NCBI GenBank assembly: GCA_037954665.1
Contig: JBBMOL010000023.1
Location: 1,426,001 to 1,490,000 of the forward strand
Origin: Laguncularia racemosa
Taxonomy: Eukaryota > Streptophyta > Magnoliopsida > Myrtales > Combretaceae
DNA length: 64,000 bases
Direction: 5' to 3'
Below the pieces are notes generated by a model. It worked only from the letters and a program-made list of their open reading frames with translations, made no database searches and was not told the DNA's origin. The position numbers were made by a program, and so were the translations under genes. Every line of letters starts with the position of its first letter. Position 1 is the first letter of the stretch. This document shows, one piece after another, positions 1 through 12,010 of this stretch.

Positions 1-189
1 AGCAATGGCCAAATAGAGGTGGTCAATGGATCCTTGGAAATATATTTGAGATGTTTCACCGGAGATCACCTAAAGAAGTGGGTCGAGTGGGTGACATGGG
101 CAGAGTATTGCTACAACACCAGCTGCCACTCTTTGCTTAAAACCACTCCCTTCAACGTGGTATACTGTCGTGCTTCTAATATTCATTGA
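1..189 (+). pseudogene. Ty3/gypsy integrase C-terminal fragment (window-edge partial)
   Basis: Frame 1 is open from the first base to a TGA at 187-189. It reads as the end of a Ty3/gypsy integrase catalytic core. It begins SNGQIEVVN, matching the family motif around the third acidic residue (G-Q-x-E-V-V-N-R), with the Glu kept and the usual Arg replaced by Gly. WVEWVTWAEYCYNTS and TTPFNVVY follow in the expected order. The integrase then stops abruptly and no chromodomain or LTR follows. The retroelement is therefore truncated, or continues left of the window. It lies upstream of the Mpv17/PMP22 exons in the same orientation, probably inside that gene's first visible intron or its 5' flank. 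Family assignment is by recognition of the motif series, not a search. Confidence 0.85.
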
Positions 190-350
190 ATTCTTCAAGG
201 AATTAGAAGTTGCATGAGCGTTTTTATTTTCATCTGTTTAAAAATTTCTGTATCATGGCCTCTCTTCCCCCAACACCAAACCAAAACCACCCCCCCCAAA
301 GAAAAAAGAAAAATCTGTATATATATATATGTATGTATGTATAAAGTAAT

Positions 351-655
351 TGAGGAAATTACTAATAAACCTCTAAACTTTGACCTCATAGTGGATATAT
401 ACCTCTGACTTCCAAACCGTACTCTTAACATCCTTATAAATTGGTAATGTTAAAGGACATATGCCTTTTCTGTCCCCCCCACCCCCCCAAAAAAAGCACT
501 AAGGTCAAAGTTTAAGGGGTTTTAAAATACAATTTGATAAATTTAGGGGTATACCCATACCGAGGTTAAATTTTAGGGTTTTAAAGTGCATTTTATAAAT
601 TCATGGTATATCAGTACTGATGTCAAAGTTTAGGGGGTTATTTGCACTTTCCCCA
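351..655. mobile_element. MITE with ~50-bp imperfect terminal inverted repeats
   Basis: The left end (from 351) reads GAGGAAATTACTAATAAACC then TCTAAACTTTGACCTCA. The reverse complement of the right end (to about 655) reads GGGGAAAGTGCAAATAACCC then CCTAAACTTTGACATCA. The arms match at roughly three quarters of positions over about 50 bp. The element is about 305 bp with no coding capacity. The ends resemble the common plant MITEs that start with a short run, then 'CAAATAACCCCCTAAACTTTGAC'. I could not fix a target-site duplication, so the superfamily is open. Confidence 0.6.
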
Positions 656-1128
656 AAGTAACTTTTTGTGTAGATTCATAATATAGTCCTCCTCGTGTAC
701 TGTCTTGTTCACTGCAGAATTTATGCTCCTTTAAAAGTTTGGATTATCAATGCACAAAATGTACAGGGGAAGTTTGAATTACCTTTAGATCAAGCATGAT
801 GTAGTTATAATGACAAAAGAAAGAATTGGATAATTTAATTGCAAGACCCAGATTTCCTAAGGTTCTAATTTTTAAGTGAAAAAGGACATAAATTTCTAAT
901 GACAGATAGATCACTGGAAATCTTTGGTGGTTACTGATGTAATTGATGAATTGCTGTAATGATTTTTAGGCCAACCATCCATGAATGATGCAAATGGCTT
1001 AGATTGAGTATTTGGTGATTTGAAGTTGTTTTACCTAATTTGAATATTTTGGTAATTTGGAGTAGTTCTAGTCATTATTCTAACAACTTATGCTTTGACT
1101 AAGTGAAACTTGATATTTTATGCCTCAG
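656..1128 (+). other. Intron or 5' flank of the Mpv17/PMP22 gene
   Basis: AT-rich non-coding sequence ending in a splice acceptor (TGCCTCAG) immediately before the exon at 1129. I looked for the upstream Mpv17 exon, which should end in phase 0 before that acceptor, and found none between 656 and 1128. The upstream coding exons are therefore left of the window or lost. Confidence 0.5.
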
Positions 1129-3413
1129 CTTGTCATTGATCAAGTGCCATCACTGGATGTGAAGCGAATTTCATTATTTACTTTTCTCGGGCTGGTTTTA
1201 GTGGGTCCAACTCTGCACTTTTGGTATGCCTCAGATTGATATCTTTGCCTGTTGTAAAAGTTATACCCTTACAATAATCTTTTCTATAGAATACATGTAC
1301 ATGCATATATCATGCTATTTTTGATGGAATTGGAGTTTTTTCTTGAACCTATATATTACCAGATGTGTGAATTATATTCATCTCTTCAGTCTCTCTTTAG
1401 ATTTTCAGTTTTTTGGGTAAACTGTGGCTGTTGTTTGTTATTTAGTGCTACTGCACTGTGTTACTATTAAATATCAGTGGAATCCAGCATAGTACACTTT
1501 AAAAGAAACAATCAATGCAACTGATGGATGCCCAACCAGAAATTGCTTTTAAACATTGTCTAAATTTCAAACTGTATACTCCAATTGTAGTTTAGATTAT
1601 GAGCATCCCTGTCTTTGAGCTGATTTCTGGATATTTACACAGCTCCATATTCCTACAGGTACTTGTATCTGAGTAAGCTGGTAACTACCCCTGTTGCATC
1701 AGGTGCTTTTAAGCGTCTTATACTTGATCAGGTGATCCAGCACTATCGTTTATTTTGTTGGATTATGTGAATGCTACCTTTCACCAATTTTCCATTTGTA
1801 TCAGCTCTTTAATGCAATATATGATTTTATTACAGTTCATTTTCTCTCCCTTGTTCATTGGATTCTTCCTATCAACATTGGTTACCCTGGAAGGCAGGCC
1901 ATCACAAGTAGTACCCAAGCTCCAGCAGGTATTGAAAAAACATGTGTGTCTTTTTGCTTAGCAAACTTAGGCATGATTCATGTGGAGGATTGTAGGGTGT
2001 ACACGTTCCTTTTGCAGCTTTTATGAATTCATCATGATACATTTGTGTTGTTTCAGGAATGGTTTTCTGCTGTACTTGCAAATTGGCAACTTTGGATACC
2101 TTTCCAGTTTCTTAACTTCCGATTTGTTCCCCAGCAATTTCAGGTTCTTTCCTGCATATGCTTTAATTCCTTCGTTTTTTTACTCACAGTTAACATGTTA
2201 TAGTTTGTCAGAAGGACTTGGTCCAGTGGGATTCATGGATAGTGCGAGCAATTTTTAAAACCTAATGACAACATCTTAACATAGATTTATCTTTAATTAA
2301 AAAAAAAAAAAGAAAGTTTGTTAGGCGATAAAAATACGACTGATCATACCACATCATAACCACCACTCTTAGCTAAGCATTTTCTCATCACATGGGATTG
2401 GCCATATTAATCCTTTTGCATTCTTGCTCTTGGTCAATTATCATTTTTTTTTTCCATATCCAATTCAAAGAAGATTTACTTACAAAGTTTCCATCCAAGT
2501 CGTCTTAGGCTTTCCTCTCTCACATTCAAATTTTACAGCTGCTTTATCTACCATCAGATGCTGTAAACTTCTCATTGTGGCAACCCACTTCTGCTGATTC
2601 CGTACATCTTTGCCTGTTTTATATAACCTCATGTTTCTTATGGTTGAATAATCTTATTCTGTATTCAAAAAACAATGTGATCGGATATGAGTTTGCTACT
2701 CTGTTATAATTTAAATAATAACTAATATTGTTTAAAATGTTATTTTAGCACAGCATAGCATATGCTACCGAACTCTTTGTTTTTGCTTGCTGTACTTGTA
2801 CTTCTCACTCCCCCCTTCCCTTGGAGAGTCCTACATAAAGTACAGAGGGGCAAGTGAAGAGTCCAAGTAGGGCTTATAATAAAGTACATCAAGAGACTAG
2901 GTGGGTCCTCTATTGGTTCATCTGTTTACTTCCTAATTTCAGGGACCTAAATCAATTCAATGAATCTTTTGGCACATTCTTTGACATGTACATTTGGAGT
3001 ACCATACTTCCAAAAATTACTTATATAAGTTTTGCTAACATTAAACTAATTTCTCTATTGGGCCTGGGGAATTCTTAATTATAATTGATATATGAAAGAT
3101 TTTGACTTTGGATCTTCAATAACTATGAGTGTTAAATAGTATTCAAGTAAAAAAAAAAAAAACGAGAGAGAGAGAGAGAGAGAGAAGGAATCCATGTGGA
3201 TTATCTGGTTGTTTTTGCATATAGGAAGCTTTGTCCTCTTCATGATCAAGTGGATGCATGGACTCCAATTTTACCTTGCCTGTTTATATTGGTCGTAGTC
3301 GTTATAGATATTAACGTATTGTTTAATTTTAGGTGCTTGCAGCAAACTTCATTGCATTGGTTTGGAATGTGATATTGTCGTTCAAGGCTCATAAAGAGAT
3401 TGTTCAAAAATAG
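1129..3413 (+). CDS. Mpv17/PMP22 family membrane protein, 3' five exons
   Basis: Five exons join in frame: 1129-1223, 1659-1731, 1836-1928, 2057-2143 and 3333-3413 (stop TAG 3411-3413). All four introns are GT-AG. The joined product is 142 residues plus stop, begins LVIDQVPSLDVKR and ends FKAHKEIVQK. The Mpv17/PMP22 signatures appear in order: GLVLVGPTLHFWY across the first junction, GAFKRLILDQ, TLVTLEGRPSQ, LANWQLWIPFQFLNFRFVPQ and WNVILSFKAHK. Family members are multi-span proteins of peroxisomal, mitochondrial inner or plastid membranes; the visible part holds the conserved C-terminal domain. The N-terminal exons with the targeting region are missing, so the compartment cannot be read. The last intron (2144-3332) is 1.19 kb and holds an A-run followed by a GA repeat. 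A GTATCT directly after the stop could be a 3'UTR splice donor. No frameshift or stop interrupts the exons. Confidence 0.92.
3164..3185. repeat. (GA)n microsatellite in the last Mpv17/PMP22 intron
   Basis: About eleven GA units directly after a 14-base A run. It is probably a length-variable SSR. Confidence 0.9.
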
Positions 3414-5990
3414 GTATCTTTTAGTTTTCTACCAATTATCATTTTTTTTTGGTTTTGGAGATAAATACACCTTGGAGATTGTAAATTCCATATGCCTTCT
3501 GTTATCACCATAGACATATTTCAGGAAACATCTTTTTCAAATCCATTAAATTAAACGTAAGATAATGCAAGAAACTCATCGACTTTGGGTTTTAAAGTGA
3601 ACCATTTCCAACTCCACTTATTTGTGATCTTCCCCCCTTTCCCCTCCTTTTTGTCAATAGGAATCATGTGAAGGGCAGGGCTACTTACTGTTATCTCAAA
3701 TAATTATCTCTAGAATTATTCGATGTCTAGGATCTGTCATTGGAAGCAAATGGATATTGCCTCAATTTATTGCACCTTGGTAGTGATATTGCCTCAATTT
3801 TTAGCTTTACATTTTTCTTATTTGTCTTGTTAAGTTTCTGCGTTCTTCATGATTTATTTACTAGAGGAAAAAAAAAGAAAGTAGTAGTTTCTGCTTCTTG
3901 ATGGAACTGTCAAAAGAGTGATTCTTTCTTTTGGGATCCACGAATATCTAGATGTTATGTGCTGTGTTCACTTTTAATGACAAGATGCAGATTTGCAGTC
4001 TTTGTTACCAACTGGACTTTGTAAGCAAGTTCATCAACACCACCATTTCATAGAATTGCAAAGCCAACGGCAGAAAGGACATTGTTGAAGGCATGGATGA
4101 CTTAGTTTTTTTCTTTGCTGATCGTCCTGACTACTTTTCAATGACCTGAAGGTTCCTCAGCGTTGCAAGGATGGTAAGCAATGGTTTACAGCAAGATTTT
4201 GCACAGTAAACGTTTTGTTTTCCATCCCATGAGTAGGATTCTCCACCTTCTGATTTTTATGTTCTCTCTTAACTGTTGTTGTATATCCATGCTTTGAGTT
4301 GTAAAATTTAATGTAGTCTTAGTTCCTTGTCAAAGTTTGCCCAAATCAAGTCATGCTCCTTGGGAAAAGGTTGTTTTCGTTTGCCAAAAATTCTCTCTCA
4401 GGAATCATTGGTCAAGTTGATCACCTTGTTAACCGGTACATAAGCATGAAGAGGTATATGAGTATGAACCTACTCCAGTTTAATGAATTTGTTCTGGTGC
4501 AAGTGCAATTGCTGCTATTGATTTATTGAGTAATACGCAAGCTGGTAGGTTAGTTCTTCCAACTTTTCTAGCTCCTGATTTGTGGCATGGCGGGTGAAAT
4601 TGAAGTCTAGTTTTCATAAATATCCTTTTATTAGACAGGGACATTACAAAGTTAGACCAATTCAATAGTCAAATTGCATGGCAATGTCTACCAATTTCGT
4701 CATAAAGAAATTTGACTTGATTGTAGACTAAGGCAACTTCTTGTGAATCAATCCCCAATAAGATAAATCTTTCTATTTATTGTATTGCTATATGTCTTCA
4801 CACTTTATTCTTTCTTTCTTTTTATTTGAGCATCCGACTCCCTATAATTTTGCAATTCGATATTGAGCCAAGATGGGTATTAACTTTTTAGCAACGTGAT
4901 CTTAATTTTTTATTCATCATCAAAATCAAGGTCTTTGTACTAGTGATATGAACACCGTTTTCATTATGATATACATAAATAAATGTCGGTCTACCAAAGT
5001 AAATAGGTTGATTATTACCGGGTGTTGGAAAAAAGTTAATAGGTTGATGGGTTTAGCATGTTCTAAAGGCAAAACGAAGGTGGTCTTCCGTCCCATGTAT
5101 TTCTTTATATATTTTATGAGAGTTGATTAAGTGTGTGCTGCTTCCGTGGAAAGCATTTTTTTGCATCTTGTTACATTCAAAGTTTTAAAACTGTTAAATA
5201 TTATATATACAACTTCAAGAAAATTCAAAAGTGATAATGATTAGCGAACTTGAAAATTGTAAGCGCAAAGGAAAGAAACTCTTTAAACTAAAAATCATTT
5301 ATCCCATTCAGTCTCTTGTAATTCACTTCATTACTTGCTGCTACAACTCATTGGTGGTCTAAGCCTCATGGCCTTATTTGATAATCTTAAAAATTTTATC
5401 ATATTAAAGATCAAAGAAGTCCCAAAAACCCTTTTCTTAAAATAAGTACACCATGATTCCTAAACGATTTTTAACCAAGATCTATATGCATTTAAGTGGG
5501 CTCTTTTGGTTAAGTATCGCTTATAACGTATGTCCAATAGTATGTAAACACAAAAATCTTAAACGTCTCAATCCAAAAAAAAGAAAAGAAAGAAAAGAGA
5601 ACACCCAACCCAATTGAATATTCGTACAAACGTAAGGAACGTGCCTATCGTAATTGATTACAACTGCAAGAGGCAATAATAATAATTGGTGGATGGTAGA
5701 ACTTTCTAATTTACCCAAATCGGTTGAAGTGCCTAATCTAATCCAACAATCGACTTCTGTTGCCCAAGCAACCACCTACACCAACATTTATCCAAAAAAA
5801 AAAAAAAAAAGGGAAGGAAGGAAGGAGCAAAAGGCACTTCAAATAAGGAGGGCGAAGACTGACCCAGGTCAAACGACACGTCAACACACTATCTTACATA
5901 ATATTATTAAAACCTCAAACTTCACCATGATATTTCATTTATTTATTTTTCCATAGTCAAACATTACAACCTCCCCCATTACCTTTTAAA
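3414..5990 (+). other. Downstream region of the Mpv17/PMP22 gene; no gene recognised
   Basis: The first several hundred bases could be 3'UTR. A segment near 3988-4110, preceded by GATGCAG and with no long reading frame, could be a non-coding 3' exon if the stop-abutting donor is used. The rest is AT-rich spacer with an A run at 5793-5809. The reading frames here have no recognisable domain and low-complexity composition. Confidence 0.35.
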
Positions 5991-5999
5991 TGTTTCCCT

Positions 6000-6290
6000 C
6001 TCTCTCTCTCCTCAAATCCCACCTCATCCCTGACGTCGCCCGGGTTTTTTCTAGGGTCGTTCGTCCAGGATTTTTACCTCAGTTCTCTTCGGTCATCTAA
6101 TCTGACGGTGGAGATTTCGAGAACCTTGGCACGTGAGGTGGGGATGGATTCTCGCATTCGCTGACAGCAAAGTCAAAGTCGTGCATGTGAGAGACATGGG
6201 TCCGCACCAATTATGTACTTCTGATACGCGCATCAATTTTGACTATAAATAATACTCCTATACAACATACATACATACATACATACATAT
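6000..6290. promoter_or_regulatory. Promoter-like island: CT run, TGACGTC, G-box, TATA, CATA repeat
   Basis: A GC-richer island in AT-rich spacer. It has a CT microsatellite at 5998-6012, TGACGTC near 6031-6037 followed by CGCCCGGG, a perfect G-box CACGTG at 6130-6135, and TATAAAT at 6244-6250 followed by a CATA tetranucleotide repeat at 6265-6289. These resemble plant promoter elements recognised by bZIP/bHLH proteins. No coding sequence follows on the + strand, and I could not identify a gene reading leftward either. Treat it as a candidate only. Confidence 0.25.
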
Positions 6291-6299
6291 GTATATACA

Positions 6300-9200
6300 T
6301 ATATGAGGGCAACAAAGATACCAAATTTCACATGAATTTTTTTTTTCTTTATTTGTTTAACACAAGTGAGATAAAAAAAAAGAAAAAGAAAAAAAGATGT
6401 TCTATTATAGTATAAAAGAACTAAACTGTCCAAGCTCAATTGATATTTACTAGAATTTGAATGAGATTTGATATTTAGTTAAGTTTGAACTATTTAAGTA
6501 GCTTATTTAATCAAGTTTAATATCAACGAATTTGTAAGTTTTGTCAAATTTAAGTATATGCCATGTTTTATTGAATTCAATAATAAATTTTGGTTTAAAA
6601 TCAAATAAAATATTTATTCTAGAATGGTTGAATATAAACAAATTCAATCGAATTGAACTTGAATTTATCAAGTTATATCTTAATATAAGATATAGTTATA
6701 GCATTGGTTCTTGTTTTATAGATAAGGATATGCAAAGATTTCTTTCTAGAAGAAAAGCCAGACCATGACCATCATCCACAGGTTTCTTAGAGAAGCAAAG
6801 TTCGAGAAGAAATTCCATGGGATTATTTTACTTTTAACGTGAATGGTTGCTCTAAAATTTTCGTTGACATTAACATAAATTTGATGTAATTATCTAGAAG
6901 TCCATGTCGTGTATTGGCAGAGGCAGGCAATGCAATGCAAGGCAAGGCAAGGCGACATGCTTCAATTATTAGCGTTAAAGCTTTACTTTACGCAAGCACA
7001 CCCACCAGTTTTTTCACTCGTTTTCAATTTGATAGGTTAATCCAAACAAAAGCTTTTGAGGTGGCAAGCAAGATCCACATAGGAGATTATTATTGTTCTT
7101 ATTTATTTATTTTTCAATTCAAGTTTTGTTTGCACATCCCAAGTAACTTTCATTGCTTACGTTATAGCACCTGTCATCCCCCGTCCTTAAATTAAAAAAA
7201 AAAAAAACCCATCATTCTTACCTTGTTGACCCCTTGCGATCTTTCTATGGCTCGCACCTTTACTGGCTACCCATATAAAATCATTAATCATGGAGCACGA
7301 ATGATTCCGATTTTAGTCTATCTTGTGATCATTTCGAATCTAATTCAGCAACTAAAACCGGAAAGTATGGACCCTAATCAGGTTTGAAGAATTTTAAAAT
7401 CTATATCCGTTTCTTATATTTTAGAATAAAAAAAAAAAAAGTTTAGAATATGGTTTGATTCATTGAAGAAAGTAAACTTCATTTACTTTTTTTTTTGTAA
7501 AACTAAATAAATGCAAATCTATTCTTATGAGAAATTATTAGGTATTTAATTTCATTAAAAATAGGTATATATATCTGCTTATGTGTTTTTTTCTTTCTTT
7601 TTTTACGTTATTTTGATAATTATCACAATAATACTAGAAAAGATGAAAAAAAAAAGGAATCATAAAGACCTTAATTTGTTGAATCTCAAAAACTAATAAG
7701 AGAGATTAGTCAAATTAAAAAATCTTTTTTTTTTTTTGGCTTGAATATTTGAAGGGTTTAATGTTACATCTACGTCCTTGTAAATTCATCGACTTTCTAA
7801 TAAACTAATTCATCAAAACTCTAATCCGTGAAAATGATCAAAAGAGACTAAATTTCATTATTGTGATTGACTAGTCATGATGTTAATGCTCATAATTCAA
7901 AGTTTGATTAAAATGTTTTTTTCATAATGGTTGTCTATGTCCATTTAGGTAGATTATAGTTTGTCCGCACTTAATTTTTTTTAAATTTAAATATTACTGA
8001 AAATCTATCAACTAATCTTTCTAAGTTTCTGCACTTGTTGCACACCTTTTTCAAAAATATCTCGTGGAATTTTATTGGATGAATACAAAAAATAGAAAAC
8101 ATGTTTATTTTCAAAAAATCACTTGAAGAGATTTTGCCCCTTACATAGGACGAGGTCATGTCATATATACTATAGAACAAGGGATAAGTCTTCTTTCCTT
8201 AAATCCGCTAATAACGTTCGGATCGAGGAGGACAATTTCATTAGAGCCAGTGGATAAATGGGTTATCTTCTCAGTATTTTTGAACCCCAAAATGCAAGCT
8301 CTTTCTTTACGAAAAAATGTTATCATTTGTGATTGACCCATGAAAAACAAAGATAAATAAAATAAAAAGAATTAAAAAAGATTTAACATGTAATACGATA
8401 TGCACGGTTTATCAACATTATCTATGATTCATCCATTATAAACGAAGTTGAATTAGCAAAAGGAAACTAAGGAAGATTTAGCGTATAGTAGGATATTATA
8501 ATTTTTATGAGAATATACAATTTTTACAAGGATGGATCTTAGTAGATATCATTGTTTGTTGCTTCTTATTAATGATGGAATTACATGAAGAAAAAAATTT
8601 AATGGCTTCATAAAAAAAGACCTAACCAAATCGAATCCTAATAATTACAAAATTCATAAACTTTGAGAAAATAGCTTTTATCGGAAGATGAAAAAACAAC
8701 TCAATTCTATATAGATTCAATCGATTTATTAAAATAAATACTTATTGATGTTTGAAAAAGGAAACTAAAATTGCAACCAAATCTCTCAATTTTATGACAA
8801 TTCTCGGAACCTACGGACTTGCTCGGTTCTTATATTTGGTTCTTGATCGATTTCAAACATACCTATAATTTTTTTTTCCCTCTTAAAATGAAGGAATCGT
8901 CAGCTCGTGGTACCAAAGCTGGACTTAAAATCTTGGGGTCGGTTTGGTTGTTAGGAGGATTTACAGTTGCCCATCATGTGGCTCCTCACTGACCTTACTC
9001 GACAATCTGTGGAAAAGCGGGACGGTGCTGTCCCGGTCAATTTGCAGAGAGACAAATTGTGAAGCTTTCTATAAGAAATGCGAGTAATCTATTGCTGTGA
9101 TCCCGCTTGAAGAAAAAAAAAAAAACCATAGTGCTAAGTCTGCGGGACCTTCAATGTCATGTTGTGTTGTTCTACTTGGTCTTGACGTGTCCAATTGAAG

Positions 9201-11197
9201 TTGATATTTGAAGAGCAAAGACAGGAGAGAAAATTTAATAAAATGGTAAACCAGTAAAATTATTTTCGACAATTTAACTGTAGTACGACTAAATCAAAGA
9301 AGATATTTAATCATAATCAAGTTCACATTTCAAAAGGAAAGCATTAATAAGAAGCACAATGACTCAAGTCAACCAGTGGCCTACATAACATTGGTCACCT
9401 AATGCCCCCTTCCTGGCGATTGTAATCGGATCTCGTACATAAAATAAATGTCTAGCCTTTTGACTCGGTAAAACCCTTAAGCATTGCGGCATAATTTAAT
9501 TTAATTTGATTCAATTTAATATAATGATTGATTATGATGGATCAAAATGACCAATTAATTATTCCTATATGTAACTTAATGTGTTTTTTGTTTTTTTTTT
9601 TCCTTTTAGCAAAAATTGTCAAATTTTGGATGTGTGGAAAGTTTTATTCCATTTTATAAGCTGAACAAGGACGAAAAATTCAAAATCATCGCACAAAAAT
9701 GGAATAAAAAGAATTGTGATTTGTAAAATGGTCGTAGGAATTTGAAACGAGCGTGTTCTGTCTCTCATACGCGTCCGTTTGCGCTTTGGTGTCAAATTAA
9801 CAGTATTTGTCAAAAAGACAAAAAAAAAAAAGAAGAAGAAGAAGAAAAGAAATATTTCTGTCTGTCTTAGCTGTAATTTAAATTCAAAAGAGCCCCATGT
9901 ACGACTTTCTAAGAAATAGACAAAGGGCATTTCCATTTTTTAAATTAAAAGACTTGGGATAATACAGAATCACGAAAATGGAGTCAACAGTCCGAGCATA
10001 AATAAAACCAAAAAATAAAATAATGATAATATATTTAGAATTATAGTGCGGAGTCAACTGTAGATGGGCAAGCTGACAACGTTGAATCATTAGGTTTGAG
10101 GTCTTTTTTTAGCCCACAGGAACCGAACCGTCCCACGGTCCAATGTGAGACTTCCGATACTTCGTTTCATGGCCCAATTTTTATGTCTCTCTCTCTGTCC
10201 ATTGACATCGCAAATCTTGTAACTTGCACTTGTACAAGTAAACGCCCACTATTTAGTTCTAGTTGAAGTGTCGCCAAATTAATAGAACCTTTTTTGGAAT
10301 ATAAATGAGTTGAATCCATCGATACTCAAAATCAAACTGAGTTTGAACCCAAATTTAATAAGACTACGATCAAACAGCCATATTTAATACCGATATTCAA
10401 TTAGAAGAAATAAAACTAAATTTTGAATGTGACAAAAGCCTAATCAAGCTTTCCTTCCTTGAGCTTAGCAAATCCGCATCAGGTAAATTTAACTCAAAAT
10501 TCTAAATATGGTGGAATATCTAAAATTGAGCTTTTACATTTTTAAACCAATGAGTTCCTTCAAGTTTTCAATTGAGTTTTTGAGCCACAATATTATATCT
10601 TCTAAATTCAAACATAACTCTACTTACAAAACGGAGCTTTGCAGAATGGGAAACAAAAATTAACTACTAGTTTGATCACAATACAGAGATGGATGCCTGT
10701 GTACTTGCGTTTCAACTACTGAAGTACAGGGGGCATTAAAAAAAAAAGAAAAAGAAAAAGATTATTAGAAAACCAGATGAATCAAATCTACCTCATTTAT
10801 GTTTTCATATATAATTAATACACGCAACTATATGTTCATCTTCCCAAAAAAATACTAGCCATGTATATCTAGTTTCATCATTAAATGTACTAATGGAATT
10901 TATCTAAACTACATATATAAGCTGGCATTGCAGATTTAAGATAAGATAAAAAAAAAGAGCCATAAATTAACAAGAAGGAAAATTAAAATAATAACTATAT
11001 AAAGATAAGCTATGGAACATAACATGGCCTCCCAAAAATATCAACAAATCCACCCCCGACCACGAAATCAAAGCTACAAAGGCCCCAAAAATAAAAACTA
11101 AACAATATGCATAGTAATTAAAAAAAAAAGAAAGAAAAGGGAAGGAATACCCGAATCTAAAAAGGGTTAAAAAGTAACTCTAAAAAATCTATCATAT
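6300..11197. other. AT-rich intergenic spacer, no gene recognised
   Basis: About 4.9 kb of A/T-rich DNA with frequent homopolymer runs. The reading frames (for example 7971-8350 on -, 9619-10090 on -) are short, low in complexity or rich in F/I/K/N, and match no family I know. Slightly GC-richer stretches at 8880-9060 and 10100-10200 carry no recognisable gene. The last few hundred bases (about 10900-11197) probably include the 3'UTR of the VQ gene. Confidence 0.5.
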
Positions 11198-12010
11198 TCA
11201 TATGGCATTAGTCCACGACTCCAGGGTGGGAAAGCTCGCGAGAGAGTCAAAATCCAACACCCCACCAGCACATCCGCCTTCAGCCATCGCTACGGGCGGC
11301 GACAAATAAGACAAGGGGCCGGAGCCGGACACAGCTGGGTTTGGAGTTGGTTCTACATCAACATGGGGTTGTTGCACTTGTTCCTCCAAAAGAAACGCTG
11401 ACGTGTCAAGGGTAGGCAAAATGTTGCTAACGCACCTACCAGTCAACCGGCCAACGGGTCTCTGTGGCTCAGGCTTCAGCACAAGAGGCAGGTTCCCTTG
11501 GGCGCTACCGAATCTCACGCCGGTGACCCGTTGCACCATCTGCCGGAAGTTAGCGGGGTCCGCGTTTATGAAAGTCGTCTGAGACCGTTTCGACGCGCGG
11601 GATTTCCTTTTGGTGACTTTTCCCGAAGAACGGTTCACCCCGACCCCGGCCCTGGCACCAGCACCGTTCTTCTGACGTTTCGAGGGCATTTCGTGGTCGG
11701 ATGAGCTGAAAGAAACGTTGGAAACGGCGGAAGTAGGTGTCATTTCGGGTTTCGTGAGGGAATCCAAGAAAGGAGAGAGGGGATCTTGTTGGGTAGTGAA
11801 TGTGTCGGTGGAGAAGCTGGAGGTGTTGGAGTTTTCATTGACGGTGGTGGAGACAGATTGCTGAAGGACTTTGGTTAGGGCTTCAGTTTCACGCGCGAAG
11901 GAATCAGCAACCCAAGGCAGGTCCATGAAAATACTATTATTAGCAGTACTGCTATTGTTGTTATGAAGGAACCATGAATCCATTGTAGTCATGTGATCAA
12001 ATGATGCCAT
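11198..12010 (-). CDS. VQ-motif protein (plant transcriptional co-regulator, VQ4/MVQ-like)
   Basis: A complete intronless 270-residue frame. The VQ motif is FRQMVQRVTG at residues 155-164 (family pattern FxxxVQxxTG), preceded by TTFINADPAN. Basic nuclear-localisation-like stretches are KRQK (111-114) and TKRKSRASKR (133-142). Minimal proline-directed phosphorylation sites occur at S79-P, T91-P, T222-P and S237-P. The C terminus ends LDFDSLASFPTLESW, typical of the Arabidopsis VQ4/VQ13/VQ33-type group, several of which are MPK3/MPK6 substrates (MVQ proteins). VQ proteins bind WRKY transcription factors through the VQ motif and tune defence or development genes in the nucleus. The start MASFDHMTTMDSWF is typical of the group. 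GC content is well above its surroundings. Exact orthology to a numbered VQ gene cannot be decided by eye. Confidence 0.95.
   Translation of the reverse strand: MASFDHMTTMDSWFLHNNNSSTANNSIFMDLPWVADSFARETEALTKVLQQSVSTTVNENSNTSSFSTDTFTTQQDPLSPFLDSLTKPEMTPTSAVSNVSFSSSDHEMPSKRQKNGAGARAGVGVNRSSGKVTKRKSRASKRSQTTFINADPANFRQMVQRVTGVRFGSAQGNLPLVLKPEPQRPVGRLTGRCVSNILPTLDTSAFLLEEQVQQPHVDVEPTPNPAVSGSGPLSYLSPPVAMAEGGCAGGVLDFDSLASFPTLESWTNAI

Noticed and set aside
1755..2258. Separate plus-strand frames of 68-92 codons
   Set aside because: They cross splice sites of the Mpv17/PMP22 gene; the exons are annotated instead.
11498..11704. 68-codon plus-strand frame
   Set aside because: Antisense shadow of the VQ-motif gene.
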